A stretch of 64,000 nt of DNA from Takashimella koratensis (Eukaryota > Basidiomycota > Tremellomycetes > Trichosporonales > Tetragoniomycetaceae): positions 1 to 64,000 of the forward strand of contig BCKT01000005.1 in assembly GCA_003116875.1 (NCBI GenBank), in the 5' to 3' direction. Under the pieces are notes generated by a model that saw nothing but the letters and a program-made list of their open reading frames with translations, was not told the origin of the DNA and made no database searches. The first letter of the stretch is position 1, and each line of letters begins with the position of its first letter. Both the position numbers and the translations under genes were made by a program. Positions 1 to 9,771 of this stretch are shown piece after piece.

Positions 1-434
1 TCCCGTCCCTGTCCATATCCCTGTCCCCCTCTGCATCCTTTGCCCTCGTCGCTCTGGTCTCCTCACTCAGCGTTGCTCTCTCCTAACACCCTAACCCCCT
101 AACCCCCTAACCCCTTAACCCCCTAAGTTCTCTTGCGCTTCCGACTAACCCTCGGAGGATAGTCGCAAGTTGTTATGGATTTCTCGCATGCTGAGCATCG
201 AGGTCGTTCGCCCGTACACTTGATCTTGCGCGCTCGACATGCAGCGCACGCAGATGTCGTCTTGATCTCCTCCTCGGTCGACTCCATGTGAAATGAGTAT
301 GTTGTGAAAGAGAGTAAGGATGAGCTGCCAAGGCCCAGCGCGAGATGGCTGCCACGTGACGTCGGACCGACCCGAAATTGCCGGCGTGTTCATAAGCGGT
401 TGGGGGATAAAGAGGAGCAAGCCATCGACTCAAG
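1..434. other. Left-end non-coding segment
   Basis: Pyrimidine-rich, low-complexity sequence covers the first 80 bases, then degenerate telomeric repeats (listed separately), then about 300 bases that would be the promoter of the SDR gene starting at 435. I see no convincing gene; short open frames here lack family features. Confidence 0.6.
81..126 (+). repeat. Degenerate telomere-type repeats (CCCCCTAA)n
   Basis: About six imperfect units of C3-5TAA/TTAA follow one another, equivalent to TTAGGGGG on the other strand. Tremellomycete telomeres, for example in Cryptococcus, use TTAG(3-5) repeats. The C-rich strand reads 5' to 3' into the window, which is the orientation expected at the left end of a chromosome. 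Because unrelated sequence lies before it (1-80) and the array is short and imperfect, it is either an internal telomeric tract just inside the end or an old healed end. Confidence 0.7.
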
Positions 435-1501
435 ATGCCCTCCATCGTCCACCACACCATGAGCAACGGCACAGGCGTCCATCCAACTTCCAAAGGAGCG
501 GTGAGACTGGACAAGGGGGTTCCAGCGGTAGACTTGGCCGTTGCTGGAGAGAGTAACGAGTCTGGTGAGTCGCTGTGAAGACCCCGCTGACACCAGCCCT
601 GGGCAAACCCGTGGCCTCACGCGATCTATTTTCCCTCGCTGGCCAGGGTGTCATTGTCACTGGAGGAGCGCGTGGACTTGGTCTCTGCATCGCTCAATCC
701 CTCCTTGAAGCTTCCGCCCAGAAGGTATACTGTTTGGATATCCTTCCGACCCCTTCCGAGACGGAGTGGACGGAGGCTGAATCAACGGCCAAAGCCTACG
801 GTGGGGATATCGAATACATCAGGCTGGACATCACCGACGACCAGGCGGTGCAGCAGACGATTGCAGAGATCTTTGAGAGGTCTCCGTGCGACATTTCATG
901 CTTCTTTGGGGCCGCGGGGATCCAGCAAATGAAGACGGCGTTCGACTATACCGCCGCCGAGTTCAGAAAGATCATGGACGTGAACGTGACAGGTGGGTGA
1001 GAGTAGATTTGAGCTGACCTTAGGCATGTTTCTCACGACCCAAGCCGCGGCCAAGGAGATGTCCAAGAGGGGCATCAGAGGCAGCATCGCCGTCACTGCG
1101 TCCATGAGCGGTACTATTGCCAACAAAGGTGGGTCAAAATAGGTTCGGGCTGACACAAGGCCTTACTTGCGTCGCGTACAATACATCCAAGGCTGCATTG
1201 CTGCAGATGGCTCGCAGTGCAGCGGCCGAGTGGGGAGCGTACGGCATTCGTGTCAACGTGAGTGGTATGGTAGCTCCGCTGACGGAAGACGTTGTCCCCC
1301 GGGTACATCCGTACGGCCATGACCGATCAGCTGCTGGCAGAGAGGCCCGACTTGGAGGAGGAATGGCTCCGAGGCAGCATGCTGCTCCGGCTGTCTACGC
1401 CCGACGAGTTTCGAGGCCCTGTGCTCTTCTTACTGTCCAAAGCATCGAGTTTCATGACTGGGGCAGACCTCATTGTAGACGGCGGTCACACCGCATGGTA
1501 G
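435..1501 (+). CDS. Short-chain dehydrogenase/reductase (polyol/sorbose reductase type)
   Basis: NAD(P)-dependent SDR of 313 residues, probably cytosolic. Exons 435-564, 597-992, 1024-1128, 1160-1257 and 1289-1501 join in phase; the introns are only 31-32 nt. The Rossmann motif TGGARGLG is followed by the active-site YNTSK, the downstream RVNTLSPGYIRT and the C-terminal DGGHTAW. These features are typical of fungal D-arabinitol 2-dehydrogenase, mannitol dehydrogenase and sorbose reductase relatives, so the likely substrate is a polyol or ketose; this is inferred from family. I chose the ATG at 435 because it opens an exon whose donor joins in phase to the Rossmann exon; an in-frame ATG at 459 is an alternative. 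The sulfatase 176 bp downstream is on the same strand. Confidence 0.85.
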
Positions 1502-1676
1502 CTATATATGGAATGTTTGTGATGAAGACTCTCGGATCAGGAATCTTTGCACGGCCCGCGCCACCCGCCGGTACGATGTAGCCCCGAAGCTAGCGGCATT
1601 TACTCATCCATCTACCATCTAGACGTCAACACGAACAACCGCCTCCGCATCCCCCTCACACACAACCTCCCCCGAC

Positions 1677-3197
1677 ATGCGGAACATCCTATTCCTCATC
1701 GCCGACGACCTCGGCAAGTACACTGGCTGTTATGGCTGCAAATCCGTGCGCACCCCACATATCGACAAGCTCGCATCTGAGGGCGTCAAGTTCGACCTGG
1801 CGTTTGCCTCGACAGCATCGTGCAGTGGCTCGCGTTCTACCCTCTACACCGGGCTACACACCCACGAGAACGGACAGTACGGACTCAATATCTACCGCAC
1901 CCACTTCCAGACCTTTGCACACGTCGAGACCGCCCCAGCACTCTTCAACTCTGCCAACTACTACACGGGGATTCTCGGAAAAGTTCATGTGGGTCCTAAC
2001 GAGGGATATCCCTGGACCTACCGCAACGAGAGCGGCACGCGGGACGTCGCTTGGGTCGCCGACCAAGCCGAGGATTTCTTCAAAGACGCCAAGGCTAGGC
2101 AGCAGCCCTTTTATCTAACGGTCGGGTACGTGGACCCTCATCGAGATCTCACCCGGAGCGGGTTCGGTAACAACACTGCTTACGACCAACGAATTACACC
2201 GCTATCGATCGACACCGCCGACGTCGAGGTGCCCTCATGGCTTCCAGACCTACCCGAAACCCGTCAAGACCTGGTGCAGTACTACCAAGCCATACATCGT
2301 TTCGACCAAGGCGTGGGCCTCATCCTCAACGCGCTTGAGAGACAAGGGCTTGTCAACGACACCCTCATCATATGCACGAGCGACAATGGTCCCCCTTTTA
2401 TTAATTCAAAGACAACCCTCTTCGACGCCGGGACATGCCTCCCACTGATCGTCCGTCAGCCCGGTCTTCAAGGCGGCATCACCAACCCCAACCTCGTCTC
2501 GTACATCGACTTTCTTCCGACCCTCCTCGACTGGGCAGGGCTGGGAGAGGACTACACGTTGTCAAAGGTCCCTGCCGACAAGCGAGCCGCACTCACCCCC
2601 GGGTACCTCCTCAACACCACCAAGGCTGACCCGCCAGTTCGCCTCGGACGATCTTTCCTTCCCATCCTTGCTCGAACCGATGTCCTCCCGTCTGATCAAT
2701 GGCAGCACCACGTCTTCGGCTCTCACACCTTCCACGAGCTTCAAAACTACTGGCCCACGAGGATGTTGCGATCACGGCGATACAAGTATCATCGGAACAT
2801 TGCATGGCGCCTCGACTTTCCCTTCGCGTCCGACCTCTACGCGAGCCTTACGTTTGAAGGGGCGAGGAACGCGAACCCACCGATGATTGGACGACGTCGT
2901 CTAAAGGACTATCTCTTTCGACCTGCCGAGGAGCTCTTCGACGTTGAGAACGATCCCGACGAGGTCGTCAACCTTGCCAACGATCCCGAGCACGCCGACA
3001 CCCTCCGTTCTCTTCGTGACACCCTCGAGGCGTGGCAGAAGCGCACCGGCGACCTCTGGCTTCTCCGAGACGGGACGTCTGTGAAGATGCTCTCGCGATA
3101 TTCTGGCGAGCTTCGCGTGCCGGACCGCTTCGATATCGATGCAGATCACCCAGGCACCCGAGAGGTCAAGCTCATAGATCCCTCCATGAAGTTGTAA
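1677..3197 (+). CDS. Sulfatase family hydrolase (heparan N-sulfatase-like), variant active site
   Basis: Single-exon gene of 506 residues, a normal size for type I sulfatases. It opens with RNILFLIADD, whose two Asp (D10, D11) are the usual metal ligands, and has the later metal-site signature CTSDNG near residue 237 and a C-terminal block resembling ELFDVENDPDEVVNLA. The catalytic segment reads C-S-G-S-R-S at C49, so the Pro of the canonical C-x-P-S-R formylglycine signal is Gly. No signal peptide is visible, so the enzyme may be cytosolic and act on an imported sulfate ester or sulfamate. The match to sulfamidase-type sulfatases is from overall layout; substrate is unknown. A phosphonate monoester hydrolase is another possibility in this superfamily. 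Confidence 0.87.
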   Translation: MRNILFLIADDLGKYTGCYGCKSVRTPHIDKLASEGVKFDLAFASTASCSGSRSTLYTGLHTHENGQYGLNIYRTHFQTFAHVETAPALFNSANYYTGILGKVHVGPNEGYPWTYRNESGTRDVAWVADQAEDFFKDAKARQQPFYLTVGYVDPHRDLTRSGFGNNTAYDQRITPLSIDTADVEVPSWLPDLPETRQDLVQYYQAIHRFDQGVGLILNALERQGLVNDTLIICTSDNGPPFINSKTTLFDAGTCLPLIVRQPGLQGGITNPNLVSYIDFLPTLLDWAGLGEDYTLSKVPADKRAALTPGYLLNTTKADPPVRLGRSFLPILARTDVLPSDQWQHHVFGSHTFHELQNYWPTRMLRSRRYKYHRNIAWRLDFPFASDLYASLTFEGARNANPPMIGRRRLKDYLFRPAEELFDVENDPDEVVNLANDPEHADTLRSLRDTLEAWQKRTGDLWLLRDGTSVKMLSRYSGELRVPDRFDIDADHPGTREVKLIDPSMKL

Positions 3198-3794
3198 CAG
3201 TCTCGTCTGGATCTGATCGCCGTCTATAAACAGAACAGCATGTAAACATCACACACAGGTCAGGGGGAAGAAGTGGACCGAATAAGGGATCAAGCCGGGA
3301 CAGGCCGATTTCCAGAAAAAGAAACTGCCCTTCTTGGATGCGCCCTGGGCGTTGCTGCGGAATCTCTCAGGCGCAAACAAGGCGCAAGAGTTGTTTGTGT
3401 CGCTCAAGGACAAGCATCCCCCGTGAGAAGAAGAAATGGACAGACACCTCAGACAGATTTTCGCCCACTGTTGACAAGAAAGTTCGCTCCAGTAAAGTAT
3501 TCTATCCGTATGTGAACTTGGAGTCGCACAGATGTACATCCCCAGGATGCCGCCACAAAGCAGGTGTCTTGGACGGACCCGTCTTGCAAATAGAAATGAC
3601 AATTCAGTTCTGCTTATTCTTTGCAGTGGTCACACCATTGTCACCCTCGTCAGTGCTTGATCTCATCGAGTGCAGATCCAAATCTTCATAGACTGTATAA
3701 ACAGCTACTGAAGCGGATACCAGGAAGCAGAAAACTAATTAGGGTATATAGTAGTGTGGTGTAAGCCCTAAGGCTGCCTTTTCTATGAAGCTGT
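3198..3794. other. Convergent intergenic region
   Basis: About 600 bases between the 3' ends of the sulfatase and the phosphate-family transporter. It should hold both 3' UTRs and polyadenylation signals. Several short open frames on both strands show no family motif or splice support. I see nothing else. Confidence 0.5.
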
Positions 3795-5448
3795 TTAAAG
3801 CTTGTCCTCGTGCGCCTCCTCGACGGGGGCGGCACCAGCGGGGAGGGCGGGGACCTCGTAGTCACCACGCTCCCGGGCGAGACGGGCGGCGATGTGGGCC
3901 TTGCGCTCCTTGTACGGGAGGTACTGAATGTCGTTCTCAATGTCGTCGAGGGTGAGGCCGTTGCACTCGGGGATACCCATAGCAGTGATACCAGCGAGGA
4001 ACATGACACCGGTGCAGAGACCGATGGCACCGGCGAGACCAGCTGCCGAGTTGAGGTAACCGAAGGCGAAGGCAGTGAGGAGGGCACCGCACTTGCCCGA
4101 GGCGGCGGAGATACCGTGAGCGGTACCACGGACACGGGTGGGGAAGGACTCGATCGGGGTAAGGAAAGTGGTAAGGTTAGGGCCAGCCTGGAGAGCGACG
4201 GTGGAGAGGACGAAGAGAGTCATGAGGCCGCCGGTACCGGTGTGGCCCTGGACACCAGCCCAGATAGCGAACATGAGGCAGCAGACGAAGCAGCCGATGA
4301 CCTGGTGGTACCAACGGCCGATAAGGTCGGGGAGGAAGATACCGATACCGTTGCCGATGATACCCTGGGAAAGGTTAGCCACTGGTCCAAGGCAATACCG
4401 CTGCGACTTACGAAAAGGGTAACGATGATGGCGCCGACGGCGGTGTTGTAGAGGGTGTCACCCTTGGTCTTGCCCGAGCCAAATCCGATACCGGTAAGAA
4501 TGTTGGAGTTGTTGAGCGAGACACCGTAGATCGCGATGTCGAAGAGGAACCAGGTGCCGGCGGTGCAGCAGAGGGTAAGGACGTGGCGACGGTTGATCTT
4601 GGTCTGGAAGTTGAAGTACTCGGTGAAGTCCTTCCACTGGGTAGAAACACCACGGACGTTCTCGCCACCGGAAACACCAGTCTCCTTGGCGACGTACTTC
4701 TGGTAGGGCTTGGTCTCCTTCATGGTGAAACGCTCGTAAAGCGAAGCGATACCGGGGATGAGGCCGAGAGCGAAGAGGATACGCCAGACGTAGTTGACGT
4801 TGTGGATGTTCTCGTTGATGCGCTCCTTGTAGGCGGCGACGAGGATGATGAAGAAGAACGAGAAGATGAGGGTACCGGTCTGGTAGATGAAGAACGAGGT
4901 GAGGACAAGCTTGGCGCGGGACATGCCGAGCTTGGTCTCGTTGTTGAGAGCGGCGGACATGGGGTAGTCACCACCGATACCGAAACCGGTGAAGACACGC
5001 CAGACGGTGATCCAGTTGATGACCGACTGAGTGTTGTTGTTTCCCCAGCTCCAGGGGGTCATGACGACCATGAAGGTACCGAGAAGAGTGAAAGCGAGCT
5101 CCTTGCCGTAGACCTTGTGGCGACCGAGAGCGTCACCGAAGAGACCGAAAGTGACCATACCGCCGATCATACCGATGGAGAGACCGGCCTTGATCAAGTT
5201 CTGGGGGAGAGTGGGGATGGAGCCCGAAGTCCAGTAGGTGTAACCGATCATGGTGACAATATACGAGAAACCTCCGTTGAACCAACCATCGGAGAAGAAA
5301 CCTGGGGGGATTAGGTCGGATTCTTGCAGGGTGGTGTGCCACACTTACCGACGGAGGAGATGATGAAGAACTTGAGCTTCTCGCCGAAGGAGGTAACACG
5401 GTCCTTCTCCTCGTCGAAGTGCTTCTCATCGTAGTCGACGCTAGACAT
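3795..5448 (-). CDS. MFS phosphate:H+ symporter-family permease (Pho84/Git1 type)
   Basis: Plasma-membrane 12-helix transporter of about 520 residues. Exons 5349-5448, 4412-5301 and 3795-4364 join in phase, with two 47-nt introns. The segment GFGIGGDYPMSA matches the signature of the phosphate/glycerophosphodiester (PHS) family, and DGWFNGGFSYIV in helix 1 and FPTRVRGTAHGISAASGK in the second half also fit. Codon use is unusually uniform (GTC, ACC, CTC, GGT), suggesting high expression. The family carries inorganic phosphate or glycerophospho-compounds, so phosphate, a phosphodiester or a phosphonate are all possible substrates. It is divergent from the 2-oxoglutarate dioxygenase across a 631-bp shared promoter, which suggests co-regulation. 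Confidence 0.88.
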
Positions 5449-6079
5449 TTTGATGGAATGTTTGAAGGTTAGAGGATGGGGGCTTGTGACGAGCAGATAC
5501 ACTCCTCTTTATACGTGCGATGCGCGGCGCAAAAAAAAATTTGCATGCAAACAACAACAACATCCTCACGCGGAGCACGGCTCGCCAAGCCGGATGGACG
5601 TGGGAATGTCTGAAACGGGAGAAGTATCCCTGCGGTCCAGACGCCACGGTCTATCGCACGTGCCACGTTTATGTTAGGTGTAAAGAGAGAGCAAGTGTCG
5701 AACGAGCTTTACGTCTGGCCAGAAGATCAAGCACGTTTGATAGTCGAGACCTCTTGGTATTTATGTATTTTCTGTATCTCCATTGGTCGGTAGCTATTTT
5801 TAACATTCCCAAGGATCGACGAAGCTTACTGGACAAGGCTTACGCACGTTTCTGACCTAACTTCCCGGTCGGAGTTGATAACTGCAGCCAATCATCGAAA
5901 CCCGAAAGAGGCAAAACCGTGTCCAACTCCAAACGGCATCGTCGTGGAATTGGTAGCAACCTCGCGGCATTGGTTGCGCGAGTCGTCGTCGATTCCAGCA
6001 TGCAGTCTTTTCAAATACTGAGCTCGCGACGACCATTCATACCCCCTCACAGATCATCCACACCTCCATCGAACAAAAA
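5449..6079. promoter_or_regulatory. Divergent promoter: phosphate-family permease / 2-oxoglutarate dioxygenase
   Basis: 631 bases separate two divergent start codons. No convincing gene lies between them. It contains A-rich tracts near 5526-5560 and CACGTG-type E-box cores: gcacgtgcc near 5658 and related CACGTT motifs at about 5664, 5732 and 5846. CACGTG/CACGTT are known binding cores of the fungal phosphate regulator Pho4 family; that role here is inference. Confidence 0.45.
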
Positions 6080-7394
6080 ATGTCCACAACTCAAACCGAA
6101 ACTGTCTCCGCCAACCATGTCGTTGGTTCGCTTCCGGCCGTCGGCGCCCGCCCAACGCCCCTGCGCCGAACCCACCTCATGGACCAGTATGACCACTTTG
6201 AGGTCTCGCCTGCCATGGGTAGTGAATTTACCAGCGACCTTCAGCTCTCGCGACTGATCCGGGATCCCAACGCGGATGCCCTGATTCAGGACCTTGCCGT
6301 GCTCAGTGAGTCCAGCCACCCCGTTTGTTTTATTTTTGGTGACATTTTTTCACGGGAATTTTACCCTGACACTTGGCAGTCTCCGAGCGAGGGGTCGCCT
6401 TTTTCCGCGCACAAGACCTGGACCATGAGGACATGAAGACGCTTTGTCGCAAACTGGGCCAGGTAAGAAACGTGCCAAGCGTTACTGACCAATACAGAAC
6501 TCTGGTAGGCCAGCTGAATCCGACTTGCACATCCACCACCACACCGAGAAAGGGTCTGCCAAGGGTGACCATGTTCACCTGTGAGTGGAGCGGGTTTTGC
6601 TTCCGCTGACCGGGATAGTGTCAGCAACACTCGTAAAATCTACCAACACATGGGTGACACCACGCGTCTTGCGTCCATTGCGTGGCACTCTGATTCATGC
6701 TACGAGCCTGTTCCTTCCGACTACACGTTGCTCAAGGTTCACACGCTTCCTCCCTCGGGCGGTGACACTCTCTGGGCCAACGGCTATGAAGTCTACTCGC
6801 GCCTCTCCCCGGCGATGAAGCGCCTGCTCGAGGGATGCAGTGCCATTCACAACGTCAAGGAGCACTATGTCAAGGCGGGGAACAGCTTTGGAAACCAGCT
6901 CCGAACTGACGCTCGTGGCCACCCCTTGAACGTTGGGGACGACCTCTGCGCGATCCACCCGGTCATCCGTGTCAACCCAGTAGGTCGTCGAGCGAGGCGT
7001 TTGCTTACCAACTAGGTCACCGGGTGGAAAGCCGTGTTCATCAACAAGGGCGTCACCAAGCGTATTGTTGGCGTCAGCAAAGACGAGTCTGACTTTATCC
7101 TGGAATACCTCAACGTAAGTGGCTGAAGGGGCTTGGCTGACCTGACAGAGGCTTTTCCTTGAGAACCACGACTTGCAGATCCGCCTCAAATGGAACGTCC
7201 GGAACCCCGAGGGCCTTGCAGACCTCGCCGTCTGGGACAACCGCTCGACCATCCACACTCCGACCCATGACTACGATGAAGAGGTCCGTGTTGGTGACCG
7301 TGTCGTCGGCGTTGGAGAGGTTCCGTACTACGATGAGAATGGAAGGGACCGCCGCGAGGCTTTGGGTCTGCCCAAGTTCTTCCAAGATCTGTAG
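6080..7394 (+). CDS. TauD/TfdA-family Fe(II)/2-oxoglutarate-dependent dioxygenase
   Basis: Predicted 365-residue cytosolic dioxygenase that couples 2-oxoglutarate decarboxylation to substrate hydroxylation. Exons 6080-6305, 6380-6462, 6498-6580, 6619-6979, 7016-7114 and 7149-7394 join in phase. The metal triad is visible as WHSD (His and Asp) in the middle exon and the distal His in WDNRSTIHTPTHDYD; the following Arg-rich tail probably binds 2-oxoglutarate. ERGVAFFR and GGDTLWANGYE are typical of fungal sulfonate/taurine (JLP1-like) dioxygenases. Family members cleave sulfonates, aryloxyacetates or hydroxylate phosphonates (TmpA is a distant relative), so substrate is open. It lies beside a phosphate-family permease and an HD oxygenase like PhnZ, which favours an organophosphonate or sulfonate. 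Confidence 0.88.
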
Positions 7395-7722
7395 AGATGT
7401 TTGGACGTTTCTGTAGCCTGTAGCATGCAAAGAGTCTTGAACTTGTCTCTCACAGTGCACGAAGCTAGTCAAGTGGCCTCACGACATCGCAGCAATGGAG
7501 GCGAAAGACAAGGCAAGGAGTTGAACTCGTTGTGACGAGTAGCATATCTACTCGCCGGCGTCCTAGTAAATTCCTAAGCCGTTGCGATTCCGTGACAACT
7601 CCTCCAGGGTCTTTTGCGACTCAGCCATCCAATGCCGACGCAGATCCCGAGAGATGCCTGAAATCCGTCGCTCGCTTTATCTTTAATCGCGGCTAACTGT
7701 TCTCTACGTCACCTGCCGCAAC
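7395..7722. other. Intergenic region upstream of aldo-keto reductase
   Basis: 328 bases between two same-strand genes, holding the dioxygenase 3' UTR and the aldo-keto reductase promoter. I see no gene or clear regulatory motif. Confidence 0.4.
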
Positions 7723-8639
7723 ATGGAGAACACTTGGGGATCTGTCAAGCTCAACAACGGGCTCACTATCCCTCAACTGGCCTTTGGCTCAGCTGGGACT
7801 CGTTCGTCCGTCGGTGTCCTCAAGACTGTCGACAACCTGGTCGATGCCTTGAAGGCTGGCTTCACCCACGTCGACACGGCGCAGCGTGAGTCTTTGCATG
7901 AACAGAGCTGACAGCAGAGTACACCAATGAAGCAGCTGTTGGCGAGGCGATCAAGCAAAGTGGCATCTCCCGCGACAAGCTTTGGATCACGACTAAATGG
8001 AGCGACGGTGATATGACCCCTCTCGACTCATGCAAAGCTAGTTTGGCGGCGCTTCAGGTTGAATATATCGACATGTACGTGATCCATCATACTTGGACCC
8101 CAAAGGGACAGTTTGCGGAGGCTTGGAAGCAGATGGAGGAGCTTGTTGAGCTCGGATACGTCAAATCGATCGGTCTATCTGCGTAAGTACTGGCGATGAC
8201 CTCGCTGACGACTAGCTTCTGGTTTGAGGAAGTCAGCGAGGTGCTCAAGACGTGCAAGATCACACCGGCGATGAACATGATCCTCTACAACCCCAACATG
8301 CAGGGCGATATGGCGTCGCTTCTCGAGCTCATGGAGCGTGAGGGCATCGCTCTCGGAGCGTACTCGCCGATCAAGCCATTGTGGGAAGACAAGTCGTCGA
8401 CGACCGCAGAGGTGGCGACCCGCATTGCGTCGGCGAAGGGCGCTTCCCCGGACCAAGTCCTCCTTGCTTGGTGCCAGGCAAAGAAGTGAGTGAGAATGTA
8501 GGGACTATCTGACAACAGTGCCGTCGTCTTCACGTCGTCGACAGCGACGGAGCGTATGAAGGGCTACATCGAGGCTGGCCGTTTGTGGTTGTCCTCGGAG
8601 GAGATCAAAGCCCTGGACGAGGCGGGGATGAGCGCGTAA
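7723..8639 (+). CDS. Aldo-keto reductase
   Basis: NAD(P)H-dependent aldo-keto reductase of 272 residues, slightly shorter than the usual 280-320. Exons 7723-7885, 7918-8182, 8216-8485 and 8519-8639 join in phase. The catalytic tetrad can be read as the Asp of HVDTAQ, the Tyr of QYTNEAAVGEA just after the first intron, the Lys of WITTKWS and the His of YVIHH. LGAYSPIKPLW and the VVFTSSTATERM segment match the cofactor region. The first intron has a tandem CAGCAG acceptor; using the second gives the family spacing D-T-A-x-x-Y-x-N-E. The reductase ends 162 bp from the convergent HD oxygenase and may act on an aldehyde in the same pathway, but that is only context. Confidence 0.88.
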
Positions 8640-8801
8640 CCGTTTGTAGCTTCTCTATGCATTTGTATCCGGTCCAGGGCGTAGCCGATCTCCTAGGCTC
8701 CGAAATGTTGTCCTTCTTCGTGACCGAGTGAGGGTCGAGACCCGATTTGCAGCAGGCCCAATCAAATTCATAAGTCTCGTAAACCAAGTGCATGGATCAA
8801 G

Positions 8802-9489
8802 CTAGTGAGCCGCGGTCAACACCCTCTCCATAATAGGTCGGAAAGACTCCAGCTTCATGTTCTCGTGGTCCACCACCTTTGCCTTGTCGTCGAAGACTCG
8901 CAACAAGACTTTCTCCCTGACGCGGGGGAGCTTGGCAAAGGCCTCGGCTTCCTCGGCAGTGAAGGGACCACCCTGACGTCAGCTGCGTTCCGATCACGAT
9001 CTCACCTGAAGACGGAGCGAGTTCTTGGACGAGACAGAAAGCTGATCATAGTACGTCGAATCCGTAGCCGTGAGGTAACGCTTGGCATCAATGTGCGCAC
9101 CAACAAGGCTTGTCACGCTCTCAGGGAACCCCAGCTTGGTGAGATACAGCTCGCCGACGCCATCGTGGGAGCGGCGACTCATCGATGGTCCGCTGGTGAC
9201 AAGCTCGACGGCCTGCACGTGCGGAAGGTAATGTCCGACATCGTGGAGAAGAGCGGCAATCACAGTCTCATCGGTCTCGCCTGCCATTAGCACGCGTTCA
9301 AGTCTACCACCCACCAGACTCGAGCGCCAATTGACCAGACTGAAGGGCGTGCTCCTGCTTGTCAGTGCCGCTTCACCTCGCACTCACCAGCTGGGTCACC
9401 GAGCGCGTCTTGCTGTTCTCGTACTTCTCCTTGCCACGCGCGAGCAGACGGAAGACCTCGTCGATGACTTCGTCAATGTTGTACGACAT
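8802..9489 (-). CDS. HD-domain mixed-valent di-iron oxygenase, PhnZ/TmpB-like
   Basis: Predicted 195-residue cytosolic protein. Exons 9388-9489, 9315-9354, 9006-9280 and 8802-8972 join in phase through 33-34 nt introns. It carries the segment TQLEHALQSGQLALESG and the HD motif ALLHDVGH, then SHDGVGE, GAHIDAKRYL and RVFDDKAK. The putative di-iron ligands are H36, H61, D62, H87, H111 and D168. The spacings H87-H111 (24) and H111-D168 (57), and Lys four after the fifth ligand, equal those I recall for PhnZ (H80, H104, D161, K108). PhnZ and TmpB oxidatively cleave the C-P bond of 1-hydroxy-aminophosphonates, releasing phosphate and glycine or glycine betaine. Fungal relatives are usually annotated only as HD-domain proteins. 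The exact substrate is unproven. Confidence 0.86.
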
Positions 9490-9771
9490 GATTGTTGATG
9501 GTGAATGCTTCCCACGAATCGGAGGGTTTTAATGACCAATGGTACAATAAGCAATTCCGAGAATACCGAAATGAATTCCAACCAATTCCTCCCACAAACG
9601 TGCCCGGAATCTACAACCCCGTCACGTTGCTTGAGATACATCAAAGAATTCGAAAAAGTCGGTCGACTGCGTAGTTGCCGCACCGGCCGGTTGAGCGGAA
9701 GGGTGCGACGCAGCGTGATAGGACAGGATTGCCCGTCCAGATCTGACGTTAGATGGATTCCGGAAACCGAC

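Noticed and set aside
3810..5314. Open frames of 213-243 codons on the + strand across the phosphate-family permease
   Set aside because: Acidic low-complexity products caused by biased codons of the real minus-strand gene.
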